In this document: piece after piece, positions 1 to 5,104 of the stretch
How the letters are laid out: each line of letters opens with the position of its first letter
How positions within the stretch are numbered: position 1 is the first letter of the stretch
Source: Bacteroidota bacterium
GTDB taxonomy: Bacteria > Bacteroidota > Bacteroidia > Flavobacteriales > Flavobacteriaceae
Length of the DNA stretch: 10,963 nt
Reading direction: 5' to 3'
Assembly: GCA_024278565.1 (NCBI GenBank)
Contig: JAJRSY010000203.1
Coordinates: 1 to 10,963 of the forward strand
Position numbers and translations under genes: made by a program
Notes under the pieces: generated by a model
Database searches by the model: none
The model's input: the letters and a program-made list of their open reading frames with translations, nothing else
What the model was told of the DNA's origin: nothing

Positions 1-720
1 GATTAAATTTCCGATGCCCTTGGTTATCAGGTGGTCGAAAATGATCTCGCCCGTACCATTGAACTGGGTTATTGGCATTAACAAAGAACGGGTGTCGAAG
101 CTTACCAGGTCTTCAGTTTCCAATTCCATACTGCCGTTGATTTGGCCGCCTATCGAAACATCTGTACCGTTAAAAACGTAGCACAGTGTCGAAAAATCCT
201 CACCACCGTCAAAGTTTTGTTCTGATTCTCCTTCACCGGCCGGGCAGTTGTCGGTTGCTGTTGGATATGGAAACGTCACAATGGCACCACAACTACCGGC
301 GTCGGCATTTACGGTTATATCCGCGGGCACGGTGATTATAGGTGCAACATTATCAGCCACCGTTACGGTAAAGGTACAAAAGGCGGTCTGTCCGGTATCG
401 TCGGTTGCCCTGTAGGTTACTTGGTGTGTACCTGGGAAAAAAGAATCACCGGGCGAGTAGTTGCTAGCAACCACTACCGTTCCGGTTCCAGTAGCTATGG
501 GTGGGACCCAAGTCACTGCAGCCGTACAGTTGCCAGGATCGGGGACAGTATTGGCGATGTTTGACGGGCAGTTTGTAAAAGAGGGCACAAAGTATGCCTC
601 GATATTTTCGTTGACTTCGGTTACAACATGCTCGATATCGTTAAAATCATGAGCAATGTTAAAACTTGTCAAACCGGCCAACAGTGCTAAGGCAAGTATT
701 TTTTTTGATAGGTTAAGCAT
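1..720 (-). CDS. Secreted HYR-domain surface protein, N-terminal part (cut by window edge)
   Basis: The minus-strand frame from the ATG at 720 stays open for 240 codons to base 1, so the C-terminus is missing. Residues 1-23 look like a signal peptide: MLNLSKK, a hydrophobic stretch, then a likely cut after FNIA. Residues 46-122 form one HYR (hyalin repeat) immunoglobulin-like module, with the landmarks NCPSNI, FFPGTHQVTYRATDDTGQ and CTFTVTV. A second begins at about 126 (APIITVPADITV, CGAIVTF, ATDNCP) but is followed after residue 160 by a different Asp/Glu/Gly-rich beta-type segment instead of the expected GxxxVTYxAxD ending. HYR modules are common in large Bacteroidota cell-surface or secreted proteins, often with a C-terminal sorting domain that would lie outside this window. 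Role in adhesion or extracellular binding is inferred. The ATG is chosen because the signal peptide starts directly there. No Shine-Dalgarno is evident. Confidence 0.85.
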   Translation of the reverse strand, partial: MLNLSKKILALALLAGLTSFNIAHDFNDIEHVVTEVNENIEAYFVPSFTNCPSNIANTVPDPGNCTAAVTWVPPIATGTGTVVVASNYSPGDSFFPGTHQVTYRATDDTGQTAFCTFTVTVADNVAPIITVPADITVNADAGSCGAIVTFPYPTATDNCPAGEGESEQNFDGGEDFSTLCYVFNGTDVSIGGQINGSMELETEDLVSFDTRSLLMPITQFNGTGEIIFDHLITKGIGNLI

Positions 721-848
721 AATTTGGTGAAATATAACTGGTGGCCAATCGTACATAAGTTAGTAGCCCTACTTTATATTGTTACACTACTTAACGTTAT
801 ATTTTAACTTGCTATATGTGATGTTTGATCTTTGTTGTGAAAGTAAGG

Positions 849-902
849 TTTTGTGTGGTCAAAAGTATATTTTGTGTGCCTGTATGAAATAACCCTTCAT
901 AC
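849..902 (-). promoter_or_regulatory. Candidate promoter/operator region of the HYR gene
   Basis: On the minus strand TACTTTTG (867-860) matches the Bacteroidota -7 consensus TAnnTTTG, with TTT in place of TTG 19 bases upstream. This would give a leader of about 130 nt. The box lies between two exact copies of CACACAAAA (minus strand; plus positions 849-857 and 870-878), 21 bp apart. Just upstream is a hairpin GTATGAA/TTCATAC (882-888 and 896-902). The combination suggests a regulated promoter, but that is inference. Confidence 0.4.
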
Positions 903-965
903 GTAAGAAGAGAAAAGTTATAAGGGAACCTAGTGAAGCGACCATTGCCAGAAAGGGCCAAATAA

Positions 966-983
966 AAATACCTTTAGGTATTT
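966..983. repeat. Perfect inverted repeat AAATACCT-tt-AGGTATTT
   Basis: Eight-base arms with a two-base centre lie between the HYR promoter region and the tatA terminator. Read on the minus strand, the hairpin is followed by TTATTT, so it could act as a weak second terminator behind tatA. As an almost centre-less palindrome it could equally be a protein-binding site. The sequence does not decide between these. Confidence 0.4.
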
Positions 984-1020
984 AAAGCACACCGAAAGGT
1001 CAGCGAGATGTTATTGAAAA

Positions 1021-1066
1021 TAGAAATAAACAGCAAAACCCTTGGTAGTCCAAGGGTTTTGCTGTT
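1021..1066 (-). terminator. Strong intrinsic terminator of tatA
   Basis: The stem AACAGCAAAACCCTTGG (1029-1045) pairs perfectly with 1050-1066 around a four-base loop, giving 17 bp. Read on the minus strand it begins 18 bases after the tatA stop and is followed by TTTATTTCTA, the expected U-rich tail. Confidence 0.85.
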
Positions 1067-1084
1067 GCGAAATAAATAAAAGTT

Positions 1085-1267
1085 TTATTCCTTGTTCTCT
1101 TCTAATTTATCATCTTCTTTAGAGGCGTCTTTAAACTCTTTGATACCGCTACCTAGTCCGCGCATCAATTCTGGAATTTTTTTTCCACCAAACAAAAGAA
1201 GTACCACTACTACTACTAAAATGATTTGTGGGGCGCCGATTGCTAAAAATATCTGTAAAGCTGTCAT
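1085..1267 (-). CDS. tatA: Sec-independent translocase TatA/TatE-family protein
   Basis: This 60-residue protein has the full TatA layout. A short periplasmic N-terminus is followed by one transmembrane helix (about residues 7-27, IFLAIGAPQIILVVVVVLLL). Then comes the hinge FGGKKIPEL, an amphipathic helix (MRGLGSGIKEFKDAS) and a charged acidic/basic tail. In the Tat system TatA oligomers form the pore through which folded twin-arginine-signal proteins cross the inner membrane, working with TatC. The size and the single FGxKKIPE hinge fit TatA/E better than TatB. No tatC is in the window. It stands alone between a candidate -7 box (1288-1295) and its own terminator, so it is probably monocistronic. 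It is divergent from the M23 gene across about 1.2 kb of repeat-rich DNA. Confidence 0.93.
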   Translation of the reverse strand: MTALQIFLAIGAPQIILVVVVVLLLFGGKKIPELMRGLGSGIKEFKDASKEDDKLEENKE

Positions 1268-1287
1268 AGTTTGAATTTTACGATTGC

Positions 1288-1295
1288 CAAAGGTA
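1288..1295 (-). promoter_or_regulatory. Candidate -7 box of tatA (TACCTTTG)
   Basis: On the minus strand 1295-1288 reads TACCTTTG, an exact match to the Bacteroidota -7 consensus TAnnTTTG. It sits 20 bases upstream of the tatA ATG, which would give a leader of about 10-15 nt. No clear TTG -33 element is seen at the usual 19-21 base spacing. Confidence 0.5.
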
Positions 1296-1418
1296 CTAAA
1301 AAGTAATTGGTTTACTGTGTTAATGTAACGATAGAACTGTATTTTAATTGCACGAACCCCAATTGTGTTTGGTTCTACTGCTATTTGTGTGGAAGATTTA
1401 TATTAGTTCAAAATGAAT

Positions 1419-1680
1419 GAATGCTTGTAACTAATCAGTCTAGTTAAACATCTAATAATCAATATTTTGTGTGTCATTGGAAAATCGCATCAGATTCAAA
1501 AAAAGCAGTATTCCGATCTCAAAAAGCCATAAGTGATTGAATATCAGCAAAATTAAAATTTTGTTAAAGTTTTCGGACTAAAATCAAAACTTCAAAAAAC
1601 GCCAGCTCAATGCTTTGAAAACAAGACTCTTATGGCATTTTATTAGCTAGAAAGGGCATACTGATTAGTTACGAATGCTT
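1419..1680. mobile_element. MITE-like element, 246 bp, with 13-bp terminal inverted repeats and 8-bp target duplication
   Basis: The terminal inverted repeats are GTAACTAATCAGT at 1427-1439 and its exact complement ACTGATTAGTTAC at 1660-1672. Directly outside both ends is the same 8-base direct repeat GAATGCTT (1419-1426 and 1673-1680), the signature of a transposition target duplication. The 246-bp interior is AT-rich with no credible gene, so the element must be mobilised in trans. An internal inverted repeat pairs 1521-1533 with 1629-1641 (12 of 13 bases). Ends beginning GTAA and an 8-bp duplication are what is described for the IS66 family, so an IS66-type transposase is a plausible partner; this is inference from short ends. 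The structure is seen directly and the mobility is inferred. Confidence 0.75.
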
Positions 1681-1721
1681 TATTGCGTGAATAAAATAGT
1701 CTTAAATTTACTTATATATCA

Positions 1722-1853
1722 GCCTACCTTCCTTCGGCAGGCAGACCTGCCAGCTAGCAGATCGGTTGCTTATTTACATTATTCAAGCCTGCCCGTGCCG
1801 TTCAGGCGGGCATTCATACATTATATCATTTTCGCACCTGCCTGCCGGTAGGT
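1722..1853. repeat. Cluster of GC-rich REP-like palindromes
   Basis: Three short hairpin-forming units built around CCTGCC/GGCAGG stand out from the AT-rich surroundings. One is at 1722-1751 (CTTCGGCAGGC core and a following CCTGCC). One is at 1787-1812 (GCCTGCCCG ... CAGGCGGGC). One is at 1836-1853, where ACCTGCC pairs with GGTAGGT around TGCC. Related units recur at 2015-2035, 2258-2280, 4954-5005 and, more weakly, 9731-9751. They are not identical copies, so this is a diverged repeat family. Confidence 0.6.
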
Positions 1854-1919
1854 TGTTTTTTGAGATGATCATAACTAAAAATATGATCTTACCCACACAA
1901 ATAGTAGTAGAACCTTGTG

Positions 1920-2217
1920 TTTTTCACTATCTAAAAGGAAGTCCTTGATGGCGCACGACAAATTTCCCTAAATCCAACAGATTTGGAAAGTTTCGACTTG
2001 GAATCGTCTCCACCCCTGCCTGTCCGGCAGGCAGGCTAGCCCTCCCCGGAAGGGAGGGAACTGTTTCTCGACTGCTTTGAATCTCTGTCTTTTTCTGGAT
2101 CTGCCCCTCCTTCCGGAGGGGCTGGGGGAGGACAATCCAAAAAAAGGACTTTCTTTTGAACAGAAAAGGGAAATTTGTCGTGTACCCTTTTTCACTATTT
2201 AAAAGGAAGTCCTTGAT
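1920..2217. repeat. Composite element: 30-bp direct repeats outside 16-bp inverted repeats, with GC-rich hairpin core
   Basis: Bases 1920-1949 and 2188-2217 are direct copies (29 of 30 identical, 268 bp apart), beginning TTTTTCACTAT and ending AAGGAAGTCCTTGAT. Just inside them is a perfect 16-bp inverted repeat, CACGACAAATTTCCCT at 1954-1969 and its complement at 2167-2182. The core carries three perfect hairpins: CCTGCCTG/CAGGCAGG (2015-2035), CCCTCCC/GGGAGGG (2040-2058) and CCCCTCC/GGAGGGG (2104-2121). A further partial inverted copy of the direct-repeat core lies at 2144-2157. This looks like an accretion of small palindromic elements. A 75-codon minus-strand frame across it is judged spurious. 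Confidence 0.65.
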
Positions 2218-2234
2218 TTATTTCAACTTGAAAA

Positions 2235-2393
2235 ACCACCTCCTTTGGGGGTGGTCATGCCCGCCTGCCGGACGGGCAGGTTCTTTTGGCTTTGCCTGAA
2301 CCCGCAATTTGATTTAGGTTTTGTTTTTTCATTTTTTTTTGCAATCAATTGTTTGATCGGATTTAGCACTTGCCATCACCGCCCCCATGGGGG
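2235..2393. repeat. Hairpin-forming repeats upstream of the M23 gene
   Basis: Three structures are visible. ACCACCTCC pairs with GGGGGTGGT (2235-2254, one wobble). A REP-like unit lies at 2258-2280, with CCTGCC/GGCAGG around GGACG or alternatively TGCCCG/CGGGCA. A perfect 12-bp palindrome CCCCCATGGGGG lies at 2382-2393. Between the last two (2290-2375) the DNA is T-rich and featureless. Confidence 0.55.
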
Positions 2394-2400
2394 TAGCCCT

Positions 2401-2430
2401 AAAAGCCACCTTCTTAGAAGGTGGCTTTTT
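2401..2430 (+). terminator. Terminator-like hairpin without an obvious gene before it
   Basis: AAAAGCCACCTTC (2401-2413) pairs perfectly with 2417-2429 around TTA, and the right arm runs into T residues. The 13-bp stem with T-rich 3' side, and A-rich 5' side for the opposite strand, would terminate transcription in either direction. No plus-strand gene precedes it. It may insulate the M23 promoter or end an unrecognised transcript. Confidence 0.6.
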
Positions 2431-2483
2431 ACTGGTAAGGCTATAAATTTTGTTGTAACCAATGTAGAATTAAATTCTAACAC

Positions 2484-2491
2484 TATCTTTG
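2484..2491 (+). promoter_or_regulatory. Candidate -7 box directly before the M23 start (TATCTTTG)
   Basis: TATCTTTG is an exact match to TAnnTTTG and ends only six bases before the ATG at 2498. Transcription would then start at or within a few bases of the start codon. No TTG is present at the standard -33 spacing; ATG at 2462-2464 is the closest. Confidence 0.45.
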
Positions 2492-2497
2492 TGTTCT

Positions 2498-3367
2498 ATG
2501 GCAAAGAGGGTCAAAAAACGGAAGGAAATCAAAAAGAAGCTACTTCACAAGTACCGTTTGGTCATTCTTAACGAGAGCACTTTTGAAGAGAAAATATCGT
2601 TCAAGTTGAGCCGGCTCAATGTTTTCGTGACCGGATCCCTCATTGCCATTGGCCTTATAGGCTTCACCACACTCTTGATAGCCTTTACGCCGTTACGGGA
2701 ATACATACCGGGCTATTCCTCCACAAAATTAAAAAAACAGGCCAGCTATCTCACTTACGAAACCGATTCGTTGGTAAGGGCGCTGAACAGCACGAACAGG
2801 TACCTTGATAATATTCGAATGGTATTAAAAGGCGATATTGAAAACAATGAGGTCAATCGAGATTCACTCTACAGGCAGTTTAAATTAGACCCTTCCACCA
2901 TAAACCTCAGCCCTATAAAACAGGATTCCCTGTTAAGGGCCGAAGTGGCCTTGGAGGATAAGTACAATCTGTTTGAAAGGAACACCAGCAAGAAGGATAT
3001 GATTCTTTTTCCGCCCATCAGCGGCACGGTATCCCAAAAATATGATCCTAGGAAGAAGCATTATGCGGTAGATGTGGTTGCCCTGCGCGAAACACCAATA
3101 AAAGCAACTGCCAATGGGGTTGTTGTTTTTGCCGAGTGGACTGCCGAGACAGGGCATGTTATTATTTTGGAACACAAAAACGGGCTCCTAAGTGTTTATA
3201 AGCACAATGCCTCATTGAACAAAAGTCAGGGAGATATTGTTCGTTCGGGTGAGGTAATTGCCTCTGTTGGCAACACGGGCGAACTGACCACCGGTCCACA
3301 CCTTCATTTTGAACTATGGGACAAAGGAACCCCCTTGAACCCGTTGGATTTTATCGATTTTAAATAA
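2498..3367 (+). CDS. Membrane-anchored M23 family (LytM/EnvC-like) peptidase
   Basis: The protein has 289 residues. A strongly basic N-terminus is followed by one transmembrane helix at about 44-64, a coiled or linker region to about 165, and a C-terminal M23 metalloendopeptidase domain. Zinc and catalytic residues are intact: H188 and D192 (HYAVD, the HxxxD motif), H236 (YKHNAS) and H268/H270 (GPHLHFELW, the HxH motif). The family cleaves peptidoglycan peptide bridges or, in EnvC-type members, activates amidases; with intact ligands this one is probably active. The domain should face the periplasm. The start is placed at the ATG (MAKRVKKRKEI), not at an in-frame TTG nine bases upstream, which lies inside the candidate -7 box. 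The GH3 gene follows after six bases, so the two are probably co-transcribed. Confidence 0.9.
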   Translation: MAKRVKKRKEIKKKLLHKYRLVILNESTFEEKISFKLSRLNVFVTGSLIAIGLIGFTTLLIAFTPLREYIPGYSSTKLKKQASYLTYETDSLVRALNSTNRYLDNIRMVLKGDIENNEVNRDSLYRQFKLDPSTINLSPIKQDSLLRAEVALEDKYNLFERNTSKKDMILFPPISGTVSQKYDPRKKHYAVDVVALRETPIKATANGVVVFAEWTAETGHVIILEHKNGLLSVYKHNASLNKSQGDIVRSGEVIASVGNTGELTTGPHLHFELWDKGTPLNPLDFIDFK

Positions 3368-3373
3368 ACAGTC

Positions 3374-4873
3374 ATGTCACTAAAGTCGTTAGCTGCCAAG
3401 ATATTCGCTAAAAACATTGCCAAGAAGACCGCACGATGGGCAAATGACCCCTTACGCACCCAAAATAGGGTTTTCAATGAAATCATCGCCAAAGCATCAA
3501 ACACTGAATTTGGTAGGGATCATAATTTTTCAGGTATAAGCTCGTATGCTGATTTTACGAAAAATGTTCCCATGCGTGATTACGAAGAACTAAAAAGTTA
3601 TGTGGAAAAAGTGGTTGCAGGGGAAGAAAACGTTCTTTGGCCAGGAAAACCCTTGTATTTTGCCAAAACTTCGGGCACTACCTCTGGTTCTAAATATATT
3701 CCGATCACCAGGGAATCGATAAAATGCCAAGTAGAAGCATCGCGCAACGCCATTCTCAATTATATTCATGAAACGGGCAACGCTGATTTTGTTGACAAAA
3801 AGATGATTTTTTTGCAGGGAAGTCCTGAAATGCAAGAAAAAAATGGAATACAACTGGGCAGGTTATCGGGTATATCGGCCCACTACGTACCCAGCTACCT
3901 ACAAAAAAACCGCCTGCCCAGTTGGGATACTAATTGCATTGAAGATTGGGAAACAAAGGTGGATACCATAGTCGAGGAGACGATGAACGAGGATATGGCG
4001 GTAATTGCGGGAATACCATCGTGGGTACAGATGTATTTTGAAAAATTGAATGAAAAGACCGGTAAAAAGATAGGTGACCTGTTCCAAAACTTCCAACTGT
4101 TTATCTACGGGGGTGTCAATTACGGGCCTTACCGCTCCAAATTTGAAGAACTTATAGGGCGAAAGGTCGATAGCATCGAACTTTTTCCGGCCAGTGAGGG
4201 TTTTTTCGCCTATCAGGATGCACAGAAAGAAAAGGGCATGCTCTTGCTTTTAAATTCGGGAATATTCTATGAATTTGTCAGGGTAGATTCTTTTTTTGAG
4301 GAACATCCGGAGCGGATCACCCTAAAGGATGTGGAATTGGGCGTGAACTACGTCATGATAATTTCAACGAACGCCGGGCTATGGGCGTACAATCTTGGGG
4401 ATACCGTTCAGTTTATTTCTTCAAAACCCTATAAAATAATCGTTTCAGGACGAATCAAACATTTTATTTCTGCGTTTGGCGAACATGTTATCGCCAAAGA
4501 AGTAGAACAGGCCATGCAGCAGGCCATTGCCCAGACCGATGCCTTGATAAATGAATTTACCGTCGCCCCCCAGATTTCGCCCGAAGGGAATCAGCTTCCG
4601 TTTCATGAGTGGTTGGTGGAGTTTGATCGGGAACCAACCGACAAAGCAAGATTTATTGAAATATTGGATACATCCCTACAACAGCAGAACAGCTATTATT
4701 TTGATTTGATCGATGGTAAGATTCTACAAGCCCTGAAAGTCACCCCAATTAAAAGAGGTGGGTTTAGGGCGTTTATGAAATCAATAGGTAAATTAGGAGG
4801 TCAGAACAAGGTGCAACGTTTGGCAAACGACCGTAAGGTGGCCGATGGGCTATCAGAGTTTATCGCCATCTAA
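3374..4873 (+). CDS. GH3-family acyl-acid-amido synthetase-like protein
   Basis: At 499 residues the protein has the usual length of bacterial GH3 ('auxin-responsive promoter family') proteins. The three nucleotide-binding motifs of this adenylate-forming family are visible: motif 1 TSGTTSGSKYIPIT (99-112), motif 2 FPASEG (271-276) and motif 3 YNLGDTV (339-345), followed by VSGRIKHFISAFGEHV (357-372). Plant GH3 enzymes activate a carboxylic acid with ATP and join it to an amino acid. Bacterial substrates are generally unknown, and none can be read from this sequence. No signal peptide or membrane helix is seen, so it is cytoplasmic. It lies six bases after the M23 gene and is separated from the next gene by a 231-bp gap with a REP-like element. 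A link with envelope metabolism is inferred from position only. Confidence 0.9.
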   Translation: MSLKSLAAKIFAKNIAKKTARWANDPLRTQNRVFNEIIAKASNTEFGRDHNFSGISSYADFTKNVPMRDYEELKSYVEKVVAGEENVLWPGKPLYFAKTSGTTSGSKYIPITRESIKCQVEASRNAILNYIHETGNADFVDKKMIFLQGSPEMQEKNGIQLGRLSGISAHYVPSYLQKNRLPSWDTNCIEDWETKVDTIVEETMNEDMAVIAGIPSWVQMYFEKLNEKTGKKIGDLFQNFQLFIYGGVNYGPYRSKFEELIGRKVDSIELFPASEGFFAYQDAQKEKGMLLLLNSGIFYEFVRVDSFFEEHPERITLKDVELGVNYVMIISTNAGLWAYNLGDTVQFISSKPYKIIVSGRIKHFISAFGEHVIAKEVEQAMQQAIAQTDALINEFTVAPQISPEGNQLPFHEWLVEFDREPTDKARFIEILDTSLQQQNSYYFDLIDGKILQALKVTPIKRGGFRAFMKSIGKLGGQNKVQRLANDRKVADGLSEFIAI

Positions 4874-4953
4874 TATAGAAAAGGTGCTCAGGGCACAATC
4901 AGCGGTTTCCCAAACATTTTCTTGACGTATCATTCTGGGGGCAAATCCCTCGC

Positions 4954-5005
4954 CTTTACCTGTGCCTGTCCGGTAGGCTTGCCTCGACCGGCGAGGCAGG
5001 TAAAG
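4954..5005. repeat. REP-like element able to fold as a three-way junction
   Basis: The outer arms CTTTACCTG (4954-4962) and CAGGTAAAG (4997-5005) are exact complements. Between them lie GCCTG/TAGGC around TCCGG (4964-4978) and GCCTCG/CGAGGC around ACCGG (4981-4997). This would give a cruciform or clover-like structure in DNA or RNA. The rest of the 231-bp gap (4874-5104) holds a further CCTGCCCGCCG stretch (5034-5044) and an AT-rich 60 bases before the next ATG. That AT-rich part contains TAATTTTA (5083-5090), a 7-of-8 match to the -7 box. Confidence 0.6.
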
Positions 5006-5104
5006 TCTTGTGTCTAACAGCGAAGCGGTCTTTCCTGCCCGCCGTCTTGCATCTTTTCTCGGACAATACTAATTATAAATCGTAATTTTACATAAATTCT
5101 TTAT

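Larger units (their letters stand above)
1296..2483. other. Gene-free, repeat-rich intergenic region
   Basis: I see no credible coding region here. The open frames present are short, run through palindromic repeats, and give low-complexity or Arg/Pro/Gly-rich products without domain features. The stretch contains a MITE-like element (1419-1680), a cluster of GC-rich hairpins (1722-1853), a composite direct/inverted repeat (1920-2217), more hairpins (2235-2393) and a terminator-like hairpin (2401-2430). Outside these, 1296-1418 and 1854-1919 are AT-rich, with a small inverted repeat GATCATA/TATGATC at 1867-1888. Repeated insertion of small elements is the simplest explanation. Confidence 0.7.

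Noticed and set aside
461..652. 63-codon plus-strand frame
   Set aside because: It is antisense to the HYR gene, whose frame gives a signal peptide and HYR motifs; the product is low in information.
1427..1672. Small RNA or riboswitch in the AT-rich stretch between tatA and the M23 gene
   Set aside because: The inverted repeats there are fully explained by a MITE with flanking target duplication; no conserved RNA family features are seen.
1766..1948. 60-codon plus-strand frame
   Set aside because: It crosses several REP-like hairpins and one copy of the 30-bp direct repeat, and shows no protein features.
1968..2195. 75-codon minus-strand frame over the composite repeat
   Set aside because: It is made almost entirely of hairpin repeats, giving an Arg/Ser/Pro/Gly-rich product typical of translated palindromic repeats.
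1722..2393. CRISPR array
   Set aside because: The repeats are short, palindromic, diverged and irregularly spaced, without constant repeat/spacer periodicity, and no cas genes are present.
2489..2497. TTG at 2489 as the M23 start
   Set aside because: The TTG is part of the TATCTTTG promoter box, and the ATG at 2498 gives a normal basic N-terminus before the membrane helix.
2245..2571. 108-codon plus-strand open frame before and overlapping the M23 gene
   Set aside because: It runs through REP-like palindromes and the terminator hairpin, overlaps the well-supported M23 start in another frame, and its product has no recognisable domain.
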